A stretch of 64,000 nucleotides of DNA, taken from assembly GCF_023343835.1 (NCBI RefSeq), contig NC_064444.1:12885719-12949718 (forward strand), in the 5' to 3' direction. The notes below the pieces were generated by a model that ran no database searches, was not told the origin of the DNA, and saw only the letters and a program-made list of their open reading frames with translations. The DNA is from Lagopus muta (taxonomy: Eukaryota; Chordata; Aves; Galliformes; Phasianidae). Shown one piece after another: positions 27,501 to 37,215 of the stretch; position 1 is the first letter of the stretch; each line of letters begins with the position of its first letter. The translations under genes were made by a program, and so were the position numbers.

Positions 27501-28569
27501 CAACAGAACCAAAATCACTCCAATATGATCGACATCTCAAGTTACAAAATGTACTTTGTATCAGCAATGTTACCATTACCCCAGCCTCCCCCACCCACGG
27601 TTACTATGTTGCCTATTTAAAACACAGAGCGGTATTTCTAGTTTGTTACAGTTCACTTGCTTTCAGAAAGTGTATATTTTACAAGAAACCTTATTAAAAC
27701 AATACAAATAGTGACACTTCTGTTTCTCTGTTATCATGAAAAACAGCTAATTGCACAGCCTTGCTATTCAGGAATTTATACTATGCTCATCTCTGCGAAT
27801 CTTAACATTTCAGCGTCAAACAACACAGATTTGTAACCAGTTGCATGGCAATATGAAAAGAGCAAAGAATTAGCTTGAAGATATATTTTGACCCAAAAAA
27901 TGGCAACTTCCTACTTTAACAACACTCTACACTGAATATATTGCTTTAATTTGTACTATTTTTGTGTGCATTACTTTAAAAAATGGAAAAATTCTCACAA
28001 AGAGAAAGATGATAGCATTTCTCAAAAAAGAAAAATCACCTCACATTAAGAATAGGGAAACTACTTTATGGAACTGAAGAGTGCCACGGAATACATATTA
28101 TCATCAGAGCTTACCATCTATTAAATTAGCCTGAATTTAATGCAGGCACTGTAATAATAAGACAGCTTACCTACTCAGCTAACATGAGAATGATACCAAC
28201 GGAATTTCCTAGACAACCTGGACACATAAAATATATTGTAGAGGCTGTTTCACAGTGAGGTCACCTAGAACTGAAGCCTGATGAACTAATTTTGCTAGGA
28301 GATTTCAGCGCTCTAGTTTACAGAGGACTGTGTCACATGAGAACATCTCCTGGGAAACTTGGCCTTAGGAAAGAGAATGTCAGTAGGTGAAGATTGCTAA
28401 AGCTGTGCAACTCAAGGCAACACGCTGACAGCATAAACTGTTAGTGAAGCATACTTGGAACAATCCATATTAGGAAAAAAAAGACCTAAAAAGGGTATGG
28501 TGTTGGCATACCAACATTGGCTTTTGTCAACTTTTAACATGCCAGCACATACCATAAAGGTGGGCTAAC
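24504..28569. other. Noncoding stretch
   Basis: I see no supported gene. There is an 18-bp perfect palindrome at 26414-26431 and an (AATC/AATA) tract near 25315-25345. A GC-richer patch at 27050-27230 shows no recognisable coding content. Isolated good minus-strand donors (26048, 28093, 28166) lack convincing open exons: the frames behind the 28166 donor all end in stops. Confidence 0.45.
26414..26431. repeat. 18-bp perfect palindrome, alternating purine-pyrimidine
   Basis: GTGTGCACATGTGCACAC is self-complementary over all 18 bases and strictly alternates purine and pyrimidine. It runs directly into a short (CA)n tract. The composition favours Z-DNA. It is the second such palindrome in the left half, after 403-422. 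Confidence 0.75.
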
Positions 28570-28691
28570 TACTAATGAGTAGTTTTAGAAACACCCAGGG
28601 CGCTGGTGTTAAGCACTATGACTGGGACAACATGAAGACTTTTAAGAATGGCTCCAGAAAGTCAGTATGCAAAAATGAAAGAAAAAAAAGA

Positions 28692-28711
28692 GGGGTAGGG
28701 GCTGGGGAGGG
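28692..28711 (+). promoter_or_regulatory. G-quadruplex motif
   Basis: Four runs of G separated by loops of two, two and one bases (GGGG-TA-GGGG-CT-GGGG-A-GGG) meet the usual G4 rule with very short loops, which known biophysics associates with high stability. It lies on the plus strand, that is, the template side for a minus-strand transcript, 30 bases from an AC minisatellite. Confidence 0.7.
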
Positions 28712-28740
28712 AACCGGAGTGGGGAGCAAAAGTAAGCAAG

Positions 28741-28858
28741 CAAACACAAACACACACACAAACACACACACAAACACACACACAAACACACACACAAACA
28801 CACACACAAACACACACACAAACACACACACAAACACACACACAAACACACACACACC
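28741..28858. repeat. (CAAACACACACA)n minisatellite
   Basis: About nine nearly perfect copies of a 12-base unit, ending in a short (CA)n. On the plus strand one frame reads N-T-H-T repeated, and the reverse strand reads C-V-F-V or C-V-C-L type repeats. None of these is a real protein. Near-identity between units means recent expansion or active homogenisation, so the copy number is likely to vary between individuals. Confidence 0.95.
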
Positions 28859-30226
28859 AGCTCATTTTAGTTGTTAGAGGACACTTTTAAAAGTCATAGC
28901 AAAAAAAAAAATATATATAGAAAAACTGTAGGACATACCTTAGGAAAAAAAAGTCTGACAGAATCAGTAGGGGATGCCTGTAACTAATGAGAAAATGCAG
29001 GCGAGCTAGAGAGGCAGATCAGGTCAGAAATGCCAGATATGATGGAAGAACTGTATGATGTGACAGTGGAGGCCCTGGAGACAACAGACAAAGACAGAAA
29101 AAAAGCAGAGAAAGACACAGCTCAAGAGATGGTGCTGAGAGAGAAAAGAGCAGGTTTTCTTGCAGAGAGAGGGAGGGGGAAAAAAATCTGAGGACTCGAG
29201 GAGAGCCAATATATAAGAACCCAAAACTGTTTGCCAAGCCTATTTACACTGATTTAATCATGCAGAGTTGACAGATCTCAAACTAGGAGCATAGTGGGGA
29301 GGGAACACTGAAGATAAGAACAGGCAAGAAGACGGACGGTAGATTGCTTAAGTTTTTGAAAGCACTTTTGCTAAAGCAGTTTTAAAGAAAGGTGGCCACC
29401 ATATGCAGCAGAGATCTTGTGAAGGATGAAAGGAAGAAAGAGAGAAGCTACAGATCATGCTGATGCCAAACAGACAATGAACATGGAGAAAGCAGCCTCT
29501 TTCTAGGAAAAGCTAGAGAAAACACTAAACCCAAAAGAGAGGGATAAGAAAGGCCACCCAAGAATATGAGGAATCAAAGTACTAAAGAACAGCAGATTAG
29601 AGGACAGAAAAGCGACTGTAGATCAGTGGTCAGAAGCAGAGAAATCCTACTTTATAAACCTGAAGGGCAAACAGGCAATACAAGACCAGGTGAGAAAAAA
29701 AAAAAGAAAAGAAAAACAAAGACTGTACTACAAGGAAATGAAAGTAGCATTAAGATTGTTCACAAAAAAATCTCTACCAAGTGTTAGAATGGTAATTAAT
29801 TATAGAGTTATTTAAAACAAAATTAAAATGTATTGGTAATCCAATACAGTTAGAAGGCTGATCAACATTATCATCAGGACAAGGAAAGCAATATTTGGTT
29901 GAATCTCTACCTATTTATTTACTTTTCAGTGGGGAAGCCCCAAACATTCAGCTTGTCCCCTCGGCTTCAAACACAGTTTTCCTCGTGGACAGAAAAGCAT
30001 GCCAGCAGAAATCAATTTAAACAGCACCAAGACGAAGATTAGAATAGGGGATGCAGATAGCATTGCTTCTCACTGCACTTTTCAGTACCGAACACGGTTG
30101 TTTACCCAGCACTGGGACGACCGGGTACAGAGCAGCGCTCCTTACCACACCGCCTCCGAACCAGGGCCGCCCGGCTCACTCCTCGCGCGCCGCCCCCCTC
30201 AGCTGCACTCTGCCTCCTCTCCTCAC

Positions 30227-30246
30227 CCAGCAGCCATCGCCGCCAT
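30227..30246 (-). CDS. Putative first coding exon, minus-strand gene (partial)
   Basis: On the minus strand, AAAGATGGCGGCGATGG contains a start codon inside a YY1-like element (AANATGGCGGC). Vertebrate genes often have YY1 sites overlapping their initiator ATG. The frame reads M-A-A-M-A-A-G and meets a donor (GCTGG|GTGAGG, GT at 30226-30225) after 20 coding bases. If unspliced it would stop two codons later. The 5' UTR would lie to the right, in 30247 and up. The remaining exons must lie leftward, possibly beyond the window. I cannot name the gene from six residues. The alternative is a noncoding first exon with a chance ATG. Confidence 0.45.
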
Positions 30247-30363
30247 CTTTCAGATCCCTCCTTGCCTTCACGTCTTTCCTTATGGTTGGGCTAGCTCATC
30301 TTAGTGGTCTGTTCCAATTTTAGCGATTCTCTGAGCTCGTTCTAGTGGCAGCTTTCTTTTGCA

Positions 30364-30369
30364 CACGTG
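30364..30369. promoter_or_regulatory. E-box CACGTG upstream of the 30246 ATG
   Basis: A CACGTG palindrome 118 bases upstream (minus-strand sense) of the putative ATG. It is the binding motif of USF, MYC/MAX, CLOCK and TFEB-class bHLH factors. Two further copies lie at 30840-30845 and 31079-31084. Confidence 0.4.
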
Positions 30370-30498
30370 ATTATTTTCAACGCCTCGTCTTGCTAGGCGC
30401 TTTCCTACAAAACGTCTCTTCAAGAACGAGAACCGCACGTTAAAATACGTATTATGCCAAAATCGTTCATCGAATCCTCATCTGTCGGGTGAAACCAA

Positions 30499-30552
30499 CG
30501 TAAGGTACGAGAGGACCGAGCGTCCGCCATCCCGCAGCAGCCTCTGCTCAAC
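30499..30552 (+). other. Two plus-strand splice donors in the CpG island
   Basis: AAC|GTAAGG (exon would end at 30499) and AAC|GTGAGG (exon would end at 30552) face away from the minus-strand donors. No ATG with a useful frame precedes either, so a plus-strand product spliced here would probably be a noncoding divergent transcript. There is no supporting downstream exon that I would call with confidence, although 33138-33215 is a candidate. Confidence 0.25.
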
Positions 30553-30796
30553 GTGAGGGAAGGCGCGAGGCGAGGCCGCAGCAACGGCCGTTTCCTTCGC
30601 CCGCCCTGCAGGCGCCACAGCCGCGCGGGCGGCCCCGCTGCCGCTGGGAGCGCTGTAGGGCACGAGCGCTCCGCCGGCGCGAGCCGCTTCCCGCCTCCCC
30701 CAGCCGCGGCTATGGCGACGCCCGGCGCCCCGAGGGAGCTGGCTACAGGCGGCCCGCCGTGCCTTCCTGCCCACCGCTCCTCAGGCCCACGCTCAC

Positions 30797-30818
30797 CTCC
30801 TCTGTCAGAGCCAGGCAT
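30797..30818 (-). other. Alternative minus-strand first exon with short coding start
   Basis: A minus-strand ATG (30818-30816) opens M-P-G-S-D-R-G and runs into a near-consensus donor (GAG|GTGAGC) after 22 bases. A second consensus donor (CAG|GTGAGC, exon end 30911) lies 114 bases farther upstream. Either could supply an alternative 5' exon spliced past the 30246 ATG. The frame continues open into GC-rich DNA if unspliced, but that peptide is only a CpG-rich by-product. Confidence 0.25.
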
Positions 30819-31078
30819 CCCCCGTCGCCCAGGGAGAGCCACGTGCCGCCTTCAGCCTCGGCTGTGCCCACGCAGGGCTGCCAGAGGAGAAGAGCGCAGT
30901 GACCGCTCACCTGGATGCCCGTCGCAGAGCGTCAGGAAGCGAGCTCAGGAAATGACTCCACAGGCACCTGTGTCCCAGCCGGCACGGGGCCTCAGGCTCG
31001 GGGGCCAGCAGCCTGTCACCCAGTAACCTTTCCTTTCGTGAGTTTGCCTTTGTCCCTCGGTTTCACATTTATTTTCCT

Positions 31079-31084
31079 CACGTG
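31079..31084. promoter_or_regulatory. E-box CACGTG within TCACGTGA
   Basis: The eight-base palindrome TCACGTGA (31078-31085) is a close match to the TFEB/MITF-type element at the right shoulder of the CpG island. Overall CACGTG density in the window is near random expectation. Only the clustering of three in about 720 bases at the promoter is suggestive. Confidence 0.3.
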
Positions 31085-31976
31085 AAATGTCACACTTTCT
31101 ATTACCCTTAGCTCAGCATTAGAGCTCTATGGAATGCATTTTCCTTTCTGGACTTGTCCAACGTAAGCTCCTATTCTTCAGATCTCTTTTTCTTCCTCTG
31201 ATCATTAAAAAGAAAACATCACAAGTAAGCTAATATTTTTTGATCCATCCAAATCCTTAAAAGCTGTGGTAAATCCTCACATCATGGAAGAGGGTGAGAA
31301 TTAGACCTCGAGTACCTCAAGAAATCAGATGTATGATTACATCCTTTGCAGTGCTGTGCTCCACATAAGCCTGTCAGGTCTGCATGCACTACTTCTGCCG
31401 ACTTCAGTGGGAATTGCACATACGAAACTAACAGAATAATCAGGCCCTGAAAATTTAAGCTTGTGTCCCCAAGCATAGCTACTGCATTTTTAACTGATTC
31501 AGCGTGAGATGCATCTGTGACCCTAGAGCAAAAGCAACAGCTGGGAGTATGTGCTGGCACCCAGAAAGCTAGTGCTGTCTTTCCACATGGGATACACACA
31601 GTCTCCAACCTGCCCTGCTCGTATTTAAAAAGCAAACTTAGACATAATATAAAGGAAGTGTGTTTCTGTTACCATGACATCGAGCAAGAAAATAAACATT
31701 TCTCTCCCTAGAAGATGCAATACAAGGTAACAGAGCATTTTAGCCAGTCCAATGGCAGAAGGCAGAGCCATCATAGCAGAGTACAGAAGACAAATGAAAA
31801 GATTGGTTTTAATAGCTTGAAACGAAAGAGGAAAATATTGAAATATTTTGCATACAGGAAAGCTCTGGATACATTTTTTTTTCTAACCATTAGGGAAGCA
31901 CTACTTTTCTTTTCATCTTTTATTTTTGAAAAGCTGCTTTTTTTTTTTTTTTCCAGAATTCTCCAACTAAAGGAGA

Positions 31977-32060
31977 ATTATTAATTATTATTATTAATTA
32001 TTATTATATTATTATTAATATTATTAATATTATTATAATTATTAATTATTATTATAAATT
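31977..32060. repeat. ATT/AAT-rich microsatellite
   Basis: About 84 bases consist almost only of A and T in ATT, TTA and AAT units, in blocks that partly mirror one another ('ttaatattattaatattatt'), giving many small self-complementary segments. A 15-A tract follows at about 32082. Such DNA melts easily and is length-variable. Confidence 0.9.
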
Positions 32061-33094
32061 TTACTAGCTGTAAAACTCAAACAAAAAAAAAAAAAAACAA
32101 ATTAAACAGGAAAAAACAATTCAAATTAAAGCAAAGGGAGTTTATTCATTATCAGTAAGATCTTTTCTTCCTGAAAAAGGTATGTATCCAAGTATTTCAT
32201 ACCTGGTATTGGTTCAGTTTCCCAGTTTCTCAAATTCAATTTGATTAGACACTCAGGAAAGTAAGATGTTTTGCAGATAATCTAATCAGAAATCAGATAT
32301 TTAAAAGTAAACACACAATTAGTATTATACAATCATACAGAAGTTGGCGAAAATAAAATACAACTAATTATCACAAGAAGAGACAAAATAATAAAAGTAA
32401 TTCAGATGCACACTGTAAATGAAGGATTCATACATCATGGTCTCTTTTGTTAAAGCAGATGAGATAGTCATTGATTTGATATTCAAATTCCAGTCTTTAT
32501 TTCTTTTCTTTAAGACCTCTTTGTAACACCTAGTCAGGTAACTTCCAGAGATAATTGTGTAGAAATCAATATAGGAGTTACACAGAGTTCTGAGCTCAAA
32601 AACATTGCTGAATTTACATGTCTCTCTCCTCCGGACAGCAAAGAAGTCCTAATTCAATTTGTGTAACTTTGATGATCTGACCTTGCACTGGCACATTACT
32701 CAAATTATGTAAGAAATCCAATTTTATATTATTTCAACTTTGGTCTGAAATAACTTGTCTTTCAAAAAAATATGTGAGAAGTTCTTTCTTTCAGTAGGGT
32801 ACACCAGTAGAATTCATATACTTACATGTTTATTGTGTCTGAGTGCTTCTTTGCCCTCATTTGACAAAATAGCAAACCTGCCTAGTGCATACAGAAGTCT
32901 CACACATTATTTTCTGCAAGTCTGTTCCCAGCCCAATTCTAGGAAGTAGAAAATCTTGACCACCCAACTCAATATTAATTGTTTATTTTGTAAAGTTGTC
33001 CATTTTAGAGCTGAATTAGTGAAATGCAGCTTAACCAGAGGCTCGGACTGGGCTGCCATTTTGACATTCTCATCAGGGAAATGATGCTGTAAAC

Positions 33095-33190
33095 ACCCAT
33101 ACTTGATTCACATGCATGGTCTCTTGGTTGCCTACAGTAATGCCCATCTGTTCCGATGGCATTATGCCCACTCAAGTTGCTCAAGGGAAT
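33095..33190 (+). repeat. Unidentified repeat, copy A
   Basis: About 90 bases align by eye at roughly 75% with 61328-61415, in the same orientation. Both contain 'gtctcttgg', a 'ccatctgtt..gatggca' hairpin and 'aagttg'. Translated in one frame, both give a V-S-W...M-x-I-C-x-D-G-x-x-P-T-Q pattern, with a TGA at the same place upstream. Both strands look equally conserved, so this is nucleotide similarity and not proof of coding. The element may be an old SINE, a DNA transposon piece, or something unnamed. Confidence 0.55.
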
Positions 33191-33215
33191 ACATGCTGGG
33201 CAGTGATTGGCTTAG
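33138..33215 (+). other. Candidate exon, 78 bases, plus strand, repeat-derived
   Basis: A strong acceptor (GGTCTCTTGGTTGCCTACAG) and a TAG|GTAAGT donor enclose 78 bases with two fully open frames. The exon begins inside repeat copy A and ends in unique DNA. It lies 2.6-2.7 kb downstream of the plus-strand donors in the CpG island, so it could be the second exon of a divergent transcript. The frame starting at the ATG at 33140 includes MPICSDGIMPTQVAQG. It has no known homologue. Confidence 0.3.
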
Positions 33216-33217
33216 GT

Positions 33218-33285
33218 AAGTATTCTTCAAACTGGGTCGGTGTCGACCTCCTTTTGGGAAGGCCCAAGGGGAAAAGAAAACAAAA
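33218..33285. mobile_element. Possible hAT-type DNA transposon end
   Basis: 'ttcttcaaactgggtcggtg' followed by 'tcgacctccttttggg' and 'aaggcccaaggggaa' resembles the terminal region of hAT/Charlie-like elements (a CAAACTGGGG-type start followed by a GTCGCGACCCC palindrome). The match is degenerate, and no partner terminus or target-site duplication was found. It abuts repeat copy A and may be part of the same insertion. Confidence 0.25.
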
Positions 33286-36200
33286 AGAATTTTCATTTTT
33301 TATTTTAATGGATTATTTTCATTTAACATTCAGCAAAAACACCACCGTCTATAAAACATTCAGTAGATTGTTTTACTGATTTCTTGGTACCTATGACCCC
33401 AGCAAGGAAAAATAAATTAAACTGTATTCTCATTTTTTAAATAAATGAGTTCAACCTGTTATAAAGTCACAGCCCATGTAACATTAAGACCATCTCATTT
33501 ACAGAAAAGAAACCTGTCTCAGCAGGCATTATCACATTCTGACAATTGAACTAATTTATTTTTTGTTGGTGAACATTGGTCAACACTCGAATGTCTGAAT
33601 TCGTGGGTATTCTTGACTAGAATTCTGTGGGGAGAGCACTGGGCAATATTGTGTCCCAAATATTTAGTCAGATCAAATATCCGTTTGATATTACCATACA
33701 ACAACATAATTCCAAAACAAAAACCAAGCACGCACACAGATACAGATGCTCGATGTGCAGTATCATTAAAGGATTATTGGAATGATTTTCAAATATAGCC
33801 TTTTACTTCTACAAAGCCAAAGAACTTTAGCAAAGTGCATTGCACAGTGAAGTCATTGTCTGCAACATTGCTTTTTCAAACAAAAGGGGGGGCACGCGCC
33901 TCTTTCTCCCTGCAAATAAACCATGTTTTCTTTCTTTTTTTATTTTAATAGAAAGCTACCATTATTACGAAAAGAAAAAAAAAAGAAAAGATGAAAATAA
34001 CCCCACTCCTTTTCATTTGGGAGACAAAAGCCTTTCAGTGCTGCGTCCATGCGCTCAGACTACTGTTTTGACACTGTGTCAAGATGCTCCCGCTCTGCTC
34101 CAGGTCTCAGATCACAGTTGGAGAGTCTTGATACAGTGTTGAATCAGTAGTGTCAGCAAGTCTCAGAGCAGAGTCAAAGAGCTCAATGTAGCCTCAGAGC
34201 AGGTACAGTCAAGAGAGACCTTTCCCCTAAAGTGAAGCAGGGAGAGGGCTGAGGGCAGGAGGGTATTCTGATTTTCTTAATTGTTTGTTTTAATGCGTTT
34301 TGACCCAGCTGCACCAGACTCATAATTTTAATTACTAGTCCTTCTTGCACAGAGGTATCAGAACTAGCTCTCTCCCAGCCCTGAAGAGCTGCTAAAAACC
34401 AGCATGGAATAATGTTAATATTTTCTTGAAAGAGCAAAAGCAAGCCTAGGCAGAGTGACTGAGGAACTGCACTTTGTCTGAGCAGCTGGCACTGCAGCTA
34501 ACAAGGCAAACTTTGGCAGCACCACGTTCTGCTGTACCTCCCTGGAGAAAACCCTGAGGAGTCTGTGCACTGGGACCCTGCTTACCTGCTGGTGTGTGAC
34601 CTACTGCTGCTGCAAAGCCCAGTAGGCAGCATCAGTGGATCTGTGGTGTACTCCTTTGTGCCTGCTTCCAATACCTGCAGGCCACGGCCCCGGGGCCCCA
34701 GCATCGACCGGAACCTTTTGCAGTTTCATCAGGGCCACAGTTTGCCTTACTCAAAGCAGAGCAGAGTGACACATCTGCTCTTATAGCACAGCAATGCTGT
34801 GCACAGTCAGCACAGCGCAAGCGGTGTGGTCATGCCAAGCCTTGGTGAGGCGGTCAGCAAGGATCTCACACAGTACTGCACACTGACAGGGTGAGGACAG
34901 GGACACATGGACAGGCACTGTCTTGAGGTGGAAGTCTAGAGATACAGCAGTGGGAATCTTGATGCAATGAGGGACATCAGTTTGGTAAGGAGGCTGAAGA
35001 GGCCTGCTAGATTATAAGACAATTTTGTAGAGAAATACTAATGAAAATAAAATCAAAGTACATTAAGGACTGAATATGAGAACTGCTCCTGGGCACAGAT
35101 GCCATGACTTCAAGCAGTGCTGCCAGAAGACCCATCTCTGGGAGGACTGAGGGGTGTGTAACAGCAGCAGCCTGCAAGGGACTGAATGCCAAGCACATCC
35201 CATTGGGTTTTGGGCAAGAAGGATGTCAGTGCCTAAGACGACATTTGAGGAATGAGAAACAATCAGGGTTTCAAACAAAAAATAACCCCTCTTAAGAGGC
35301 AAGATTAGAAAACCTAAATAGGTCAAAGTCATTTTTTCTGTAGCTTCACATCTGAATATGTAATCCAGTCTTTTTTTTCATGCTAACACCAGGGGGAAAA
35401 GAGATCAATGTACACAATTTAGGTTAAATGACCTAAATGACCACTGCAGGGCGGGATGCATGCATCCTGTTCACAGTTGAACCAAATTTATCTCTGATGT
35501 AAATGCAGTGGTTTCACCAGACTTTTAGCAAGGATACATTTACGTATTCCTGTGGTCAATCATCTCCTCAGTAACTCATTGCTTATGCAGATGCAAGCCA
35601 CCCACACACAAAGACATTTTTAATTTCTCATTAATTACTTCTTCCTCCTAATTATTGTGCTACTTATGTAATATATTATTAAGGCTGTTAAAATATGCAA
35701 AAAACAAAAACTCAGAAACAAAAAATACTCAAGATTGCAGGCATTAACACAATTCTAATGCCATGGGTGTCAAATTCTGCTTTTGAAAGCTGTGTAACAA
35801 AAAGTACAGACTGTGAGTTAAGTGAGAAACAGCAAAATGAGAGCAGGGCACAGGGACATATCTCCCTATAGAAAGCTGAGGCCCAGTCAATGTCTGCTGA
35901 GCTCTCTAAGATTCTTGGAGATATTATTTAAGTTAGAAAGTGTTTCCGTTTAAAACAAACAAAACTCACTGGCTTTTTGGGTGACTTTCTTGCAGGCACT
36001 TTCCCAGCTAGCAGATGAGGCTTTCCTTTCTCACGGGCTGCAGAGGAGCACCCTAACTTGCCACAACCATTTGCCTGCACTCATCACAAGATCTGCCCCA
36101 CCACTCTCCCAGCTGTTTCTGGAGGTGAGACAGAAATTAAAAACTGTACAACCCAGGCGCAAATTAAGACCTGTACTGGCGGAAGCCTGGTGGAAATCTC

Positions 36201-37159
36201 AGAACAGAATGAATTATGTATTTGTACACTTAAGATTTCCCTGCCTTCGTTGCAGCATGGGGTCTGAACTCTGCTTTCTTCCCTGCACTTTATTACATGG
36301 TTAGAAGTCCCGCAGTAGGAAACTTGCGGTTTGAATTTTGAAGCACCTATAGTGTCATACTTTTTATTTTAATATTTGTCACCAACAGTGCCGACAGATA
36401 AAAAGTGCTGGCTCCCCACAGCATGAGATGTGGGATTTTCAATAGAGCTACACAATTGCTTTTGCTAAGTGCTTGCCGGGCTCACAATGCCAAATCCCTC
36501 AAATTGCTGCGTTCAGGCCACTTTGTGGTGCTGTATGTACCAAGGCAAGTGGTATTTAAAAAGTTGGTTGCTTACAGGAGAGACATACGTCTAAACATTT
36601 TTCCCATGCTAAGCACTTGTCTGAAGATACTGTTACAACTCAATTCAATAATGTTATTACTTAACAAATGCTCAGAACTTTTCATGTCACTATCAAGTTA
36701 TGTTACGTATTGAATAGAGTTTTAGTAAGAAAATCTGTTAACCCAGCTCCAAGTTTTCTCACAAAGGAAGTCCTAGAAACAGTATTTATGTACATCATCA
36801 TAGTATTTATATATTACCACTTTATCTAGCTTTTCAGTCTTTTATTTGTTTTTAACCTTAATTTATAGGAACGTCACTGTTCATATGCCAGCCTCATATC
36901 AGTGTTATGGTGTAAATTATTTAATGTGTGCAGTAATGCTAAAACATGTAATGGTGTAACCTGAGGTATCAGGGGAGACTTTTGTATCTCCTGTCTTATT
37001 CACAGGTCAATTAAGAAACTGATTAAGCCCAAAAAGTCTGTGATGATAATTGTTGGAAATAGACTGGGATGATAATTGGTTTAATGACTGCTAAAGGAGT
37101 CACTGGGATGTGTGTCTCTCAAGGAGCCTGAATGGCACTTAAAGAGGTAGACTCATCCT

Positions 37160-37215
37160 GGGTGTTGGTTGTTGACTTTAATGGTATTACTCCAAAATCT
37201 GATATGGATCAACTT
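37160..37215 (+). repeat. Decayed sauropsid repeat scrap
   Basis: 'tgttgactttaatggtatta' followed by 'ctccaaaatctgatatggat' parallels the common 'ttgacttcaatggagttactcc' wording of an old dispersed repeat. It is part of the same loose group as 765, 31385, 42128 and 55430. Confidence 0.35.

Larger units (their letters stand above)
28570..29800. other. Purine-rich kilobase with strand asymmetry
   Basis: Over about 1.2 kb the plus strand is dominated by A and G (blocks such as 'gagagagaaaagagcaggtt' and 'gagagagggagggggaaa'), interrupted by an AC minisatellite. Open frames on the minus strand here (F, L, S rich) are side effects of the composition. The block lies immediately inside the putative minus-strand intron, 0.4-1.7 kb from the CpG-island start site. 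Skew of this kind can come from transcription, from an old A-rich retroelement, or from chance. Confidence 0.5.
30110..31020. promoter_or_regulatory. CpG island, probable bidirectional promoter
   Basis: CpG dinucleotides, rare everywhere else in the left half, become dense here, especially at 30116-30250 and 30470-30900, with runs such as 'ctcgcgcgccgcc' and 'gccgcgcgggcggc'. There is no TATA box. Minus-strand donors occur at 30227, 30797 and 30911, and plus-strand donors at 30499 and 30552. An island with outward donors on both strands is typical of a broad, divergent housekeeping-type promoter. CACGTG E-boxes lie at 30364, 30840 and 31079. Confidence 0.85.
31021..33094. other. Noncoding stretch right of the CpG island
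   Basis: The right shoulder of the island grades into AT-rich DNA. It holds a decayed sauropsid repeat scrap at about 31380-31450 ('ccgacttcagtgggaattgc' then 'aatcaggccctga'), a T-rich run at 31936-31952 and the ATT satellite at 31977-32060. I see no exon with two good borders in this stretch. Confidence 0.45.

Noticed and set aside
28160..28240. Minus-strand exon before the strong donor at 28166
   Set aside because: All frames between the nearest acceptor and the donor meet a stop.
28616..28877. Open frames of 67-100 codons on both strands with N-T-H-T or C-V-F-V repeats
   Set aside because: They are simple translations of the 12-base minisatellite.
30505..30518. 14-base match to the bacterial sarcin-ricin loop of large-subunit rRNA (GTACGAGAGGACCG)
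   Set aside because: The flanks do not resemble rRNA on either side, there is no paired stem, and the match lies in a CpG-rich promoter. One such hit is compatible with chance or low-level convergence.
30420..31026. Open frames of 98-157 codons on both strands in the main CpG island
   Set aside because: GC-rich DNA lacks stop codons. The peptides are R, A, G, P-rich, have no domain, and overlap on opposite strands. The ATG at 30712 (plus, M-A-T-P-G) has no donor that would make a first exon.
37038..37135. Possible C/D-box snoRNA (TGATGAT near 37041, CTGA near 37129)
   Set aside because: There is no terminal stem bringing the boxes together and no internal C'/D' pair. The boxes alone are too common.
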